Assembly (NCBI GenBank): GCA_030647775.1
Contig: JAUSJC010000004.1
Coordinates: 1-61,779, forward strand
Direction: 5' to 3'
DNA length: 61,779 nucleotides
DNA from: Candidatus Curtissbacteria bacterium
GTDB lineage: Bacteria; Patescibacteria; Microgenomatia; Curtissbacterales; GWA2-41-24
Shown one piece after another: positions 14,329 to 22,846 of this stretch. Each line of letters begins with the position of its first letter. The stretch's first letter is position 1. A program made the translations under genes and the position numbers. The notes under the pieces were generated by a model that worked only from the letters and a program-made list of their open reading frames with translations, made no database searches and was not told where the DNA came from.

Positions 14329-15843
14329 ATGCCTAGTAAAACAAAAAGCAAACCGAAAATGAATCAAACAGCTAAATCAATCAAGGATACCGGTACTATC
14401 GTCCAGATCATCGGTCCGGTCGTCGACGTCGAGTTTACAAAAGGTAATATCCCGGATATTTATAACGCCCTGACTATCCAACTACCGAACCACCCCCGCC
14501 CGCCAGCGACTGAAGCCCCGCCTGACTTCGAATTGACGAGGTCAAGTCGGGCAGGCGCAGACAATGTCGGGCAGGCATCCGCCAAACTAACTCTCGAAGT
14601 CCAACAGCACCTCGGCGATAACATCGTAAGGTCTGTCTCGCTTGGCCCGACCGACGGCCTAAAACGCGGTCAGGAAGTTAAAAATACCGGTGCCCCGATT
14701 TCCGTCCCTGTCGGCACGGAAACTCTTGGCAGAATCTTCAATGTCACGGGCGACCCAATCGATGCCAAAGGCGAAGTCAAGGCCAAAAAATACTATCCGA
14801 TCCATCGCCCTTCTCCGCCATTAATAGAACAGGAAACCACACCTAAAGTTTTAGAAACCGGTATTAAAGTTCTCGATTTGATCGCTCCATTTATTAAAGG
14901 CGGAAAAATCGGCGTTTTTGGGGGAGCGGGTGTCGGCAAAACTGTCATCATTCAGGAACTGATCAACAACATCGCCAAAGAACACGGCGGTTATTCCGTT
15001 TTTGCCGGTGTTGGTGAAAGAACCCGCGAAGGAAACGACCTGTACCGCGAAATGAAAGAGGCCGGCGTTTTGGAAAAACTGGCTATGGTCTTTGGCCAAA
15101 TGAACGAACCGCCCGGTGCCCGTTTTAGGGTTGCCTTAGCCGCCCTTTCCATGGCCGAATACTTCCGCGATGAAAAGAACATGGACGTTCTTCTTTTTAT
15201 TGATAACATCTTCCGGTTTGCCCAAGCCGGTTCCGAAGTTTCCGCTCTTCTTGGCCGCACGCCTTCTGCCGTCGGTTATCAGCCAACCCTGGCCGCCGAA
15301 ATGGGCGAGCTTCAGGAAAGGATTACCTCCACGCAAAAAGGCTCGATTACGTCACTCCAAGCAGTTTACGTCCCGGCCGACGATTATACCGACCCGGCAC
15401 CTGTCGCCACGTTTGCCCACCTTGATTCAACAATTTCCCTGGAAAGGTCTATCGCCGAACAGGGTATCTATCCTGCTGTCGATCCACTCTCTTCAACCTC
15501 CAGGGCTCTGGACCCGCAAATCGTCGGCCAAAGGCATTACGATGTTGCCCGGGGCGTTCAAAAGGTCCTGCAGCGCTATAAAGAGCTTTCCGACATCATT
15601 GCCATTTTGGGCGTCGAGGAACTTTCCGATGAAGATAAAGTAACCGTCCTGCGGGCCCGAAAAATCCAAAACTTCCTTTCCCAGCCAATGTTCGTCGCCG
15701 AAGCTTTCACCGGCCGGGAAGGCAAATATGTCCCAATCGAAAAAACGGTCGAATCTTTTGAAAAAATCCTCGCCGGTGACTATGATTCTTATGATGAAGG
15801 TGCCTTCTATATGGTAGGAGATATTAGTGAAGTTAAGAAATAA
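14329..15843 (+). CDS. atpD: F-type ATP synthase subunit beta
   Basis: This catalytic subunit has P-loop GGAGVGKT, the GERTREGNDL region and the DELSEED-like segment EELSDEDK. An in-frame repeat-derived insertion of roughly 28 residues (PRPPATEAPP to GADNVGQ, 14496-14577) lies in the N-terminal beta-barrel, before LTLEVQQHLG. The first ten residues are Lys-rich, and Met11 is a possible alternative start. Length is 504 with the insertion. Confidence 0.96.
   Translation: MPSKTKSKPKMNQTAKSIKDTGTIVQIIGPVVDVEFTKGNIPDIYNALTIQLPNHPRPPATEAPPDFELTRSSRAGADNVGQASAKLTLEVQQHLGDNIVRSVSLGPTDGLKRGQEVKNTGAPISVPVGTETLGRIFNVTGDPIDAKGEVKAKKYYPIHRPSPPLIEQETTPKVLETGIKVLDLIAPFIKGGKIGVFGGAGVGKTVIIQELINNIAKEHGGYSVFAGVGERTREGNDLYREMKEAGVLEKLAMVFGQMNEPPGARFRVALAALSMAEYFRDEKNMDVLLFIDNIFRFAQAGSEVSALLGRTPSAVGYQPTLAAEMGELQERITSTQKGSITSLQAVYVPADDYTDPAPVATFAHLDSTISLERSIAEQGIYPAVDPLSSTSRALDPQIVGQRHYDVARGVQKVLQRYKELSDIIAILGVEELSDEDKVTVLRARKIQNFLSQPMFVAEAFTGREGKYVPIEKTVESFEKILAGDYDSYDEGAFYMVGDISEVKK
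14496..14577. repeat. In-frame GC-rich repeat in atpD
   Basis: CCCGCCAGCGACTGAAG and GTCGGGCAGG are related to the intergenic copy at 5930-5965 (CGCCTGCCAGCGCCTGATG...GCGGGCAGG). Confidence 0.75.
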
Positions 15844-15878
15844 GGATCAATTCGGACTAAAAATTCGAATCAATTAGG

Positions 15879-16289
15879 ATGTTACATTTACAAATCATCA
15901 CTCCCGAAAAAACCGTCTTTGACGACGAAGTTGACCAAGTAAGCCTACCGACCGAAAACGGCCAAATCACAATCCTTCCCCACCACGTCGCCCTGGTAAC
16001 TTCCATAAAACCCGGTGAGTTAATCTTAAAAAAACATTCCAAGGAAGAACTTTTAGCAGCCGGGTTTGGATTTGCCCAAATCACAAAAGACAACGTTAAA
16101 GTCTTGGTCGACCTGGCCGCTCCGGAGGAAGAATTGGAAGAAAAGGCAATCGAAGAAGCCAAAAAAGCGGCCGAGGTTGCCCTTGCCCAAAAGCATACTC
16201 TTTCCGAAGAAGAATACGCTACCGCCGCCGCCAATCTGCAAAAAGCCCTTGCCCAGCTTCGAATCAAACGCCGTCGCCGTCGCATATAA
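15879..16289 (+). CDS. atpC: F-type ATP synthase subunit epsilon
   Basis: This 136-residue protein has the N-terminal beta-sandwich (LQIITPEKTVFDDEVDQVSLP, residues 3-23; GQITILPHHVALVTSIKPGEL) and a helical C-terminal hairpin. It regulates and couples the rotor. The basic C-terminus (RIKRRRRRI) is unusual. It is the last atp gene, and CMP kinase starts one base after its stop. Confidence 0.94.
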   Translation: MLHLQIITPEKTVFDDEVDQVSLPTENGQITILPHHVALVTSIKPGELILKKHSKEELLAAGFGFAQITKDNVKVLVDLAAPEEELEEKAIEEAKKAAEVALAQKHTLSEEEYATAAANLQKALAQLRIKRRRRRI

Positions 16290-16290
16290 A

Positions 16291-16815
16291 ATGTACACTT
16301 CAATTGTAATTTCCGGCCCCATTGCCTCCGGTACCTCCACTACCGCCAAAGCCCTTGCCGAAAAACTGCATCTCGAATACCACAGCGCTGGTAAAATCTT
16401 CCGCAAGTACATGTTAGAACACAATCTCCCGCTCCATGACAAAGCGAGTTTTCCTGATCAACTGGATAAAGGACTGGACGAAAAAACAATCAATCTTGTT
16501 AAAAATGGCGGTGTGGTTGTAGATGCTCACTACGCAGGATACTTCACAAGGGAAATGGCAGACGCTTTAAAAGTTCTCCTCACTTGTGACTATCAAGAGC
16601 GCATCAAGCGAGCACTCTCCCGAGTCCATACTCACACCGAAACCGAAGAGGATATTAAAAAACGCGAAGAGGGCCTGGACGCAAAGTTCCGCAAACTCTA
16701 CGCTGACGAAAACTTTTTAGACCCCAAGTTTTTTGATTTAACAATTAATACAACTCAAACCCCATCCGAAGAAGTAGTAGAAAGCATCTCACAAAAATTT
16801 TATAAAAATAATTAA
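16291..16815 (+). CDS. cmk: Cytidylate kinase, archaeal-like type
   Basis: The 174-residue protein opens SIVISGPIASGTSTTAKALA. The P-loop has T in place of the usual K (GTST), as in archaeal-type CMP kinases of the Cytidylate_kin2 group. HSAGKIFRKY and VVVDAHYAGYF are the NMP-binding and lid regions. It phosphorylates CMP/dCMP. The ATG at 16291 directly follows atpC. From about 16717 the coding sequence becomes A/T-rich (LDPKFFDLTINTT). A second, GC-richer version of this same C-terminus lies at 17610-17714, after an inserted gene. Confidence 0.85.
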   Translation: MYTSIVISGPIASGTSTTAKALAEKLHLEYHSAGKIFRKYMLEHNLPLHDKASFPDQLDKGLDEKTINLVKNGGVVVDAHYAGYFTREMADALKVLLTCDYQERIKRALSRVHTHTETEEDIKKREEGLDAKFRKLYADENFLDPKFFDLTINTTQTPSEEVVESISQKFYKNN

Positions 16816-16822
16816 AATAAAT

Positions 16823-17608
16823 ATGAGAATAATCACTTCGATATTAAAACTCGCCACTGTTTTTATTATCTCCTCATTTGAATTCTTTTATATAGTTTTA
16901 GATATCTTGAAAATCAATGAAACAATTCACTTCACTAGTAAAGATAACGGTCTCGGCTACTTTTTCTCAGTCCTTATTTCTCCAATAGCGGCGATCGTTT
17001 CCATACTGCTTTTAGGTATGTTTAAAAATAAATGGAAACATATCTTCTTTTTGATAATCTTAACTTCCACTACAATCATTCTTTATTTATTTACTGCAAA
17101 TTTCTCAAAGCCTTTAAATGAAGCCAGGATCAAGATTCCCAAACTCGAAAAAAGAGGCTGTCTTACCGCATATTGGCCTACTTATCTTCCCGATGGATAT
17201 AAATTCAACAGTCTCGGTTATATAAATAATTTAAATAAATGCAATCAGGATTACCTCTACTCATTCTCCTTCTTTAACTTAAAACAGCTTAAGGAAATTA
17301 ATGTTATTCATATTCGAAATTTAGAATCAAAACAATCCTCATGCAGATTCTATGCATCCGATGGCTCTCTAGAAGAAACAATTTTAATCAATAATAATCC
17401 GTCTTATATTTTAATAAGTAACTATACAATTTGCATAGATTTGAGTAAGGATGGAAATAGAATTATTGTTGAAGGAGAGTATCTGGATCAGACAGTGAAT
17501 CCCCGAAGTTTCACGAAGAGTGAAGGAAATGTGCTTAAAGAAGAAGTTGTCAAAGTGGCTTCTGGGCTAGAAAAATTTAATGCGGCAATTAAAAATCCCG
17601 TTAATTAA
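16823..17608 (+). CDS. Membrane protein of unknown function, inserted at the cmk 3' end
   Basis: This 261-residue protein has three membrane segments (about 8-28, 48-68, 74-93) and a soluble C-terminal domain of about 165 residues with five or six cysteines. The gene is clearly A/T-richer than its neighbours. It sits between the functional cmk end (16815) and a second cmk 3' end (17610), so it probably came in with the replacement terminus. I do not recognise the family. Confidence 0.65.
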   Translation: MRIITSILKLATVFIISSFEFFYIVLDILKINETIHFTSKDNGLGYFFSVLISPIAAIVSILLLGMFKNKWKHIFFLIILTSTTIILYLFTANFSKPLNEARIKIPKLEKRGCLTAYWPTYLPDGYKFNSLGYINNLNKCNQDYLYSFSFFNLKQLKEINVIHIRNLESKQSSCRFYASDGSLEETILINNNPSYILISNYTICIDLSKDGNRIIVEGEYLDQTVNPRSFTKSEGNVLKEEVVKVASGLEKFNAAIKNPVN

Positions 17609-17609
17609 A

Positions 17610-17714
17610 AACCTCCTCGACCCCAAGTTTTTCGATCTGGTTATCGATACCACAAATACGAAAGTAGAAAAAATCGTCGGTGAAATTTCAGAAAAGTTCA
17701 ACCTAAATACCTAA
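17610..17714 (+). pseudogene. Remnant of the original cmk 3' end
   Basis: The frame reads NLLDPKFFDLVIDTTNT... to EKFNLNT and stop, matching the CMP kinase end NFLDPKFFDLTINTTQT... to QKFYKNN. LDPKFFDL is identical, but Leu codons are CTC/CTG here and TTA in the functional copy. There is no start codon. It overlaps the end of the convergent gene at 17703-18167. Confidence 0.75.
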
Positions 17715-18167
17715 ACTGCTGTAAATCTGCCCCGTAATTTGGCCGTAAATTAAACCGGGAAACACATAATCCAACACAAAAATACAAACGCATACAATCA
17801 TCATCCAGCGGGTAATGTCTCCCTGCTGTTTAAATACTCGTCTTAGATAGAACCCAAAAATAATTTGCGCTATGGAAAAAATTAACAGCGCCCAAACCCA
17901 CTTGTTATCGCCGGCCAAAGCACCCACACCGGCAACACTTATCGCTCTGGTAATATATGGCAATACTAAAAAATTCAGAGCCAGTGTGTAAACAAGAATA
18001 ATAAGTCCGGCAGTCCAAATTAAACCGGCAAGCCATGAATGATAACCTTTATACTTCCACAAAATATAGAAGGCCGCCGGCGGAAAAATCAGTATCAGGA
18101 AAATTACCAAAAGGTGATGCGGCCTTTTCCCTTCCTGGTCAGCAAGAGGCATCTGATTTTCTAGCAT
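17703..18167 (-). CDS. Four-segment membrane protein
   Basis: This 154-residue protein has hydrophobic stretches at about 19-40, 44-73, 90-108 and 118-140. I recognise no motif. It starts immediately after the nadK stop (TAGATG), so it is probably co-transcribed with nadK. Confidence 0.65.
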   Translation of the reverse strand: MLENQMPLADQEGKRPHHLLVIFLILIFPPAAFYILWKYKGYHSWLAGLIWTAGLIILVYTLALNFLVLPYITRAISVAGVGALAGDNKWVWALLIFSIAQIIFGFYLRRVFKQQGDITRWMMIVCVCIFVLDYVFPGLIYGQITGQIYSSLGI

Positions 18168-18977
18168 CTAGCCAGCCGCCGATCTGCTTGCCAACCCAAA
18201 CTTGGCGTTTAAAGATTTTAGGAATTGATCTTTCTCGAAATAAACAAGCTTGACTCTATATTGCCCTCTTTCCACTCTCACACTTTGACTTTGACTAATT
18301 TTTATATGCTCCTGTCCGTCAATTACCAAAGAGATATCGTTTCCGCGAATCACCTTAACTAATATTTCATCGTTTGGCGAAAGAACTACCGATGGAACCG
18401 GCAGGCCATGGGCATTGACCGGCGTTATTAAAAGCGAATCCACTTCCGGGTCTACAATCGGCCCACCGGCCGAAAGAGAATATGCCGTCGACCCGGTTTG
18501 CGTCGCCACAATTACCCCATCCCCAGAAGTATTCAAAAACTTCTGCCCGTTTACTGTAATTTCCAGATTTACAACTCTGTACATTCCCTTCACTACAACC
18601 TCATTCAACGCCCTGTATTTGGTATTTGTTATTTGTGATTTGGGATTTGCCTCGATAGAGGCTTCTATCGTCATTCTTTCCGAAACAAAATATTTTCCGC
18701 TGATAATATCCTCTATTGCTTCTTGCCACTCATCAGCCTCTGTCGCCGTCAAAAACCCTAGCGTCCCCACATTTATCCCCACAAACGGCACGCCAAGCGC
18801 GATATGCTCGCACGCAGCATGAAGCAGCGTTCCATCCCCACCAAGTGTAATAATCAACTCCGCGTCTTTAAGGTCTTCAACTACCTCCTGACCACCACCA
18901 ACCAAAAACTTCTTAATATCAGAAGCAAGTTCTCCGGCTTTTTTAACATCTTTTGCGCTGATTATTCCAAATTTCAT
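18168..18977 (-). CDS. nadK: NAD kinase
   Basis: This 269-residue enzyme phosphorylates NAD to NADP. It has the GGDG motif (ITLGGDGTLLHA), NVGTLGFLT, and the glycine-rich motif GSTAYSLSAGGPIV. An in-frame repeat (18614-18650) inserts about ANPKSQITNTKYR between IEASIE and ALNEVV, a surface loop in known structures. A downstream membrane gene abuts it. Confidence 0.93.
   Translation of the reverse strand: MKFGIISAKDVKKAGELASDIKKFLVGGGQEVVEDLKDAELIITLGGDGTLLHAACEHIALGVPFVGINVGTLGFLTATEADEWQEAIEDIISGKYFVSERMTIEASIEANPKSQITNTKYRALNEVVVKGMYRVVNLEITVNGQKFLNTSGDGVIVATQTGSTAYSLSAGGPIVDPEVDSLLITPVNAHGLPVPSVVLSPNDEILVKVIRGNDISLVIDGQEHIKISQSQSVRVERGQYRVKLVYFEKDQFLKSLNAKFGLASRSAAG
18614..18650. repeat. 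In-frame repeat in nadK
   Basis: The plus-strand text TTTGTTATTTGTGATTTGGG resembles the atpG-atpD spacer (14280-14318). It is translated as NPKSQITNTKY. Confidence 0.8.
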
Positions 18978-18983
18978 TTTTCC

Positions 18984-19041
18984 TCTTCGTCATCCTCGCG
19001 AAAGCGAGGATCAAGATTCTCGATCTAGTGAGAATGACATA
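18984..19041. repeat. GTCATCCTCGCGAAAGCGAGG repeat
   Basis: GTCATCCTCGCGAAAGCGAG and CTCGATCTAGTGAGAATGAC form paired ends. The unit lies just upstream of nadK and is related to the GTCATCCTGAAC family. Confidence 0.75.
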
Positions 19042-19086
19042 ATTCTACTGTGGATCCGGATGGAGTCGAACCATCGACAAGACCTT

Positions 19087-19136
19087 ATATCAGCAGGTCG
19101 CCTCAGCATAAATGCTGATGGCGCTCCTCTGATATA
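19087..19136. repeat. ATATCAG element, copy C
   Basis: The ends match copy A (7564-7620). The core here is TCAGCAT/ATGCTGA. It sits inside the split tRNA, next to the 3' part. Confidence 0.85.
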
Positions 19137-19148
19137 TAAGGGCAAGTG

Positions 19149-19220
19149 TGGGCCTGGTAGGTATCGAACCTACGACATCCACCTTATAAGAGTGGCGCTC
19201 TACCACTGAGCTACAGGCCC
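19149..19220 (-). tRNA. tRNA-Ile (UAU)
   Basis: The cloverleaf is perfect: acceptor GGGCCTG/CAGGCCC, D-stem GCTC/GAGC, anticodon stem CCACT/GGTGG around CTTATAA, T-stem GTAGG/CCTAC, discriminator A. The anticodon UAU reads AUA, normally read in bacteria by a lysidine-modified CAU tRNA. Flanking GGCAAGTG and CACTTGCC extend the acceptor stem. It lies inside another split tRNA. Confidence 0.9.
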
Positions 19221-19376
19221 GCACTTGCCACTTATTTAAGAGTCCCGTTTTACCGTTAAACTACGGATCCAATACGCCAAATTTTACCATTAATTTTTGG
19301 AAAATTATAATCTCGTTTACCCGCCATCTATATTTATTTAGAGGCGGGCCCGATGCACGATCTCCACATTCACCGA

Positions 19377-19817
19377 TTAATCTGCCGAATGAAGACCGAA
19401 TTGACCTAAAATCAAAGCACCTATAAACCAAATGACAAAAGCTATAAAAAACCCCGCGAAGAATCTCTTAAGTGGATTTAACTTGAGACTCTTCTTGGTG
19501 GCAAACAACAAACCGTTTATCAAACAATATAGGGGAACTATATAAAGCATCCCAAATCCAAAACCCATATTTCCCAAACCTTCTAAATAAAGAGGCTTCT
19601 CGCCTTTGGAACATGCACCGCTCATGCAACTGGAAATTGCGGAAAAAACAAAGAAATAAACCCATATTAAATAATCAATAACAGAAATTAGAAGAGCCCG
19701 ATTCAACCATCCTCTAATCTGTCCGAAGGAGAGCCGGAATAATACATACATCGCCCCGAAGGGAATTAGAATACCAACCATTACAAAAAAACCTACCATT
19801 TTTGAGTCAAAGACCAT
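19377..19817 (-). CDS. Four-segment membrane protein
   Basis: This 146-residue protein has membrane stretches at about 8-28, 40-62, 80-105 and 118-140. A short extracytoplasmic loop carries two cysteines (SSCMSGACSKGE). I recognise no family. It lies 37 nt downstream of the HerA-like gene's stop side and is read in the same direction. Confidence 0.6.
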   Translation of the reverse strand: MVFDSKMVGFFVMVGILIPFGAMYVLFRLSFGQIRGWLNRALLISVIDYLIWVYFFVFSAISSCMSGACSKGEKPLYLEGLGNMGFGFGMLYIVPLYCLINGLLFATKKSLKLNPLKRFFAGFFIAFVIWFIGALILGQFGLHSAD

Positions 19818-19854
19818 TACAGTCTTGTTTACCCGCTATATTAAAGCGCAGCTT

Positions 19855-22212
19855 TTATAGTCTTGCTCGATGAACAATTTCTGCGTCCACGACATTTACA
19901 TCTCGCCCATACCTCAACCTCGATAGCTGCTTTATCATCTCCGCAATCCGCGGATCGCGTTCTACCTTAGAAAGGTCGCGTGTCGTATCCATCGAAAAAG
20001 AAGGGACCGGTTCGTTGTTAACAATCGTCTTAACATAGGCATGGAACCGCTCGACATTAATTAAATCCGTCTCGTTGAAAGTCGGACTAAACTCGTGTTG
20101 CAAATAGTTCGCATCCGTTACACCCACCCTAAAACTGATAATTGAACCGACATTTCCAAAAATGGCGTTTTTAACCTCTTCCTCAATCTGTCCGATAAAC
20201 TGGTTGGCAACAATCAAGTTAAGACGGTATTTTCTGGCCTCTGCCAAGATATCGGCAAAGGTTTCCGTGGCAAAATTTTGGAACTCGTCAACGTATAGAA
20301 AGAAATCTTTTCTCTGCTCTTCGGGTATATTCTGTCTGCTCATCGCGGCGACTAGAATCTTCGGCACCAAAACCAAACCCAAGAAGTTGGAATTTTCCTC
20401 CGAAAGCCTGCCTTTGGAAAGGTTAACCAAAAGAATTTTCTCGTTATCCATAATGTCGCGGATATCAAATGCGCTCTTAGATTGACCGATGATATTTCTC
20501 ATCATTCTGTCTGTTACAAAACGCCCAAATTTTGAAACAATGTAATCCAAAACTTCACTTTTATGAAAATCTGAAGTTTGGGCAATCTGGTCTGTCCAAT
20601 AGCGCCGCACCACCGGGTCTGTAACCTTTGGCAACAGTTCCTGCACAAAATTAGCGTCCGTAAGAACCCTCACAACTTCCATAAAAGTACTCCCCGGCTC
20701 ACTCATAACAGTTAACATCGCGTTTCGAATGGCGTGCTCAAACCGCGGTCCGATAATTCCGGTTTTGTGCGGGTCGTAAAGTTTGTACATTAGCCCGACG
20801 ATGTAAGTCGCCACAAAATGCTTTTCCTGCTCCGTCTGCGCCTCTAACATATTCATTCCAATCGGCCTCTCGGTATCTGCCGGATTAAAGTAAATTACAT
20901 CTTCCGCCCGCTCGGGTGGAACCATTTCCAGTATCTCTTCAACAGCATCTCCGTGCGGGTCAATAAAGGCCACACCATGCCCGGCGCGGATATCCTGCAT
21001 CACCATATGGACAAGCTGCTGGGTCTTACCTGTCCCTGTCTTACCAATAATGTAAACGTGGCGGCGCCTATCCTCATCGGAAAGAAAAATTTCCTTCGTC
21101 GATCCCCTGTAAACGCTTTTGCCGAGCTGCAGACCAGATGATGGAATCTGTGCCGGTGCCGGTGCCCGCTTGGCATTAACCCAGAAAATCCCCGGTGTCT
21201 CCACTGTTTTATTGGGTAAATGAAATAAAGTCGCCAGCTCCTCCGAATTTAAAACTCCCCACTTGCCAAAAATCGGCCAGTACCTGTAAACAAAATCGAC
21301 TAAAAATTGCTTTTTGAAGCGGATTTTGGCGCTCCCCACGCTATTAAATTCCGAAGAAAACTGGGCAAACGTCGATTTAATGTTATCGAGATGGACTTTG
21401 GCTTCCGACGCAGTTTTGGCCGAAACGACAATTCTGATAACCGCATTAAACCCAACTTTTGAAGTTTTATTTTCGACAGCCTCCATTTTCTTCGGATCCG
21501 GCGCGCTTTTATTCTTTGGTGAAAGCTCCGCGCTTTTGGTCTTGGAAACAAAGTGTTTACCGCTAGCCCGCCATTTTGAAGAAGCCGGTGACACTAAAAT
21601 TTGCACTGCCGCCCCTTCTCCAGGCGCCATTTTGGCCATCGCCGAAGTAATCTGCGCCAGTGGATCCGTCGCCAGATCTTTATAAGTTTTGATGGGATAA
21701 TAACTCTGTTTCTTTAATTTAAGCTGCGCATAGGCCAGTTTCCCTTCTTCGGAAAAAATATTATATTCTTCGACCTCACGCACATCGGCTCCCGGATAAG
21801 CCCCATGAATCTGTTTTTCCACTAAATCCTCAATCGATTTCGGACATGAAATGTAAAACTTAATCTCTTCCGGTGTAGCGACAATCTCCAGGGAAAAATG
21901 CACTTCCGGGTGCAGGAAACTAGACCTGCCCCCCTTGTAAATTGAATAGAGAGAAGAAAACATCTGTTCGGCAACATCGATCTTTGTTTCATTATCACGG
22001 GGAACAGCTACCTGAAAGAGCACAAAGTCCAAAGACCTCTCCTCCCTGTTTTTATTGCGCATCCAAAGAACCCAGATATAACCGACAATAAATGCCAAAC
22101 CACCCAAAACCAAAAGTACTAAAAGCAAAAACCCCAGGCTTTGCAAAACCAGGCCAAAAGCAGAAAAAACGTCTATTTGCCCGAGTTGCGTTGGAGCATT
22201 CTCAATCGGCAT
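19855..22212 (-). CDS. HerA/TraC-like ATPase (type IV secretion DNA-transfer family)
   Basis: This 785-residue protein has an N-terminal membrane helix (about 24-46), a long alpha/beta region, then an ATPase core with Walker A IGKTGTGKTQQL, AFIDPHGD and Walker B LYVDEFQNF. The C-terminal part resembles TraC/TraD-like conjugation ATPases (NQFIGQIEEEV). It may pump DNA or protein across the membrane, perhaps for uptake or pilus function. No other conjugation genes are present. It overlaps the preceding membrane protein gene by 11 nt. Confidence 0.85.
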   Translation of the reverse strand: MPIENAPTQLGQIDVFSAFGLVLQSLGFLLLVLLVLGGLAFIVGYIWVLWMRNKNREERSLDFVLFQVAVPRDNETKIDVAEQMFSSLYSIYKGGRSSFLHPEVHFSLEIVATPEEIKFYISCPKSIEDLVEKQIHGAYPGADVREVEEYNIFSEEGKLAYAQLKLKKQSYYPIKTYKDLATDPLAQITSAMAKMAPGEGAAVQILVSPASSKWRASGKHFVSKTKSAELSPKNKSAPDPKKMEAVENKTSKVGFNAVIRIVVSAKTASEAKVHLDNIKSTFAQFSSEFNSVGSAKIRFKKQFLVDFVYRYWPIFGKWGVLNSEELATLFHLPNKTVETPGIFWVNAKRAPAPAQIPSSGLQLGKSVYRGSTKEIFLSDEDRRRHVYIIGKTGTGKTQQLVHMVMQDIRAGHGVAFIDPHGDAVEEILEMVPPERAEDVIYFNPADTERPIGMNMLEAQTEQEKHFVATYIVGLMYKLYDPHKTGIIGPRFEHAIRNAMLTVMSEPGSTFMEVVRVLTDANFVQELLPKVTDPVVRRYWTDQIAQTSDFHKSEVLDYIVSKFGRFVTDRMMRNIIGQSKSAFDIRDIMDNEKILLVNLSKGRLSEENSNFLGLVLVPKILVAAMSRQNIPEEQRKDFFLYVDEFQNFATETFADILAEARKYRLNLIVANQFIGQIEEEVKNAIFGNVGSIISFRVGVTDANYLQHEFSPTFNETDLINVERFHAYVKTIVNNEPVPSFSMDTTRDLSKVERDPRIAEMIKQLSRLRYGRDVNVVDAEIVHRARL

Positions 22213-22798
22213 CTTTCACCTCTTTACCCTCCGAAGTCTTGACGGAGGAGGGTTTACCCTCCGTAGCTTTCTTGTCCACCGAAGCTTTAGCGGAGGTGGA
22301 AACGAAGGAGGGCTTCCTAAATACTATTCTCATAGTATGCTTATGCGCCAGTTTCATCATTCGGCCAACCCAAAGCGCCAGAGCCACTAAACTTGCCGTC
22401 CCAAAAACCGTCTTCTCATGGTCAGTCTTGCCGTCTGCTCTCATTTTCAAACCTTCCTTGTATTCTTTTTCTAATATGTCGATATTAATTATCGGACCAC
22501 TGGTAAGCACTTCCTCCGCCTCTTGTTCCGGACTCATTACTCCGGCATCGGCAACATCAGGAGGAATCTCTATCTTTGGCAAACCGGCCACGGTCTCCGG
22601 CATACTTTCCCGAACCAAACGCAGTGCCTCTTTATCATGCGAATCGGATACTTCCCTTATTTCGGTAATTGCCGCGGCCTCTTGCGCCCGCCCATCTGCT
22701 GGTTCTTGCTCTTTCGCCCTCGGCTGAACTGCTTGGTCACCTTTTACCTTTTGGGAATCATCGGAAGTTATTTTTTTGGCAGTAGTATTCATAGACAA
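22202..22798 (-). CDS. Membrane-anchored partner of the HerA-like ATPase
   Basis: This 198-residue protein has a charged, Glu/Ala-rich N-terminus, one membrane segment (about 133-152) and a C-terminal tail. The tail from about FVSTSAKASVDKK onwards is encoded by two copies of a CCCTCCTCCGTC..GACTTCGGAGGG repeat (22215-22310). The overlap with the ATPase gene indicates coupled translation and joint function. I recognise no family. Confidence 0.65.
   Translation of the reverse strand: MSMNTTAKKITSDDSQKVKGDQAVQPRAKEQEPADGRAQEAAAITEIREVSDSHDKEALRLVRESMPETVAGLPKIEIPPDVADAGVMSPEQEAEEVLTSGPIINIDILEKEYKEGLKMRADGKTDHEKTVFGTASLVALALWVGRMMKLAHKHTMRIVFRKPSFVSTSAKASVDKKATEGKPSSVKTSEGKEVKDAD
22215..22310. 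repeat. Two nested CCCTCCGAAGTC..GGAGGG repeats forming a protein tail
   Basis: ACCCTCCGAAGTCTTGACGG and CCACCGAAGCTTTAGCGG form paired arms. Relatives lie at 5086-5160, 32212-32255 and 53754-53780. Confidence 0.85.
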
Positions 22799-22846
22799 TG
22801 TAACGTAATTTTAGCAGATAAAGTCTATGAGAGATAATGCAAAAAA

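Larger units (their letters stand above)
19051..19270 (-). tRNA. Split tRNA gene (amino acid uncertain) with another tRNA in its anticodon loop
   Basis: The 5' part (19270-19239) gives acceptor GGATCCG, D-arm GTTT-AACGGTA-AAAC, anticodon stem GGACT and loop start CT. The 3' part (19085-19051) gives stem AGGTC, variable TTGTC, T-arm GATGG-TTCGACT-CCATC, acceptor CGGATCC and discriminator A. The acceptor (7/7), D and T stems pair perfectly. The anticodon stem has one mismatch. About 153 nt interrupt the anticodon loop, containing tRNA-Ile and an ATATCAG element. It could be an intron-bearing tRNA or a recently broken gene. The anticodon cannot be read. Confidence 0.55.

Noticed and set aside
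16066..16290. Upstream extension of the cmk frame over atpC
   Set aside because: It is Lys/Pro-rich nonsense over atpC. The kinase fold starts at ATG 16291.
19086..19239. Group I intron in the split tRNA
   Set aside because: About 153 nt is too short, and much of it is a complete tRNA and a palindromic element. No group I core is visible.
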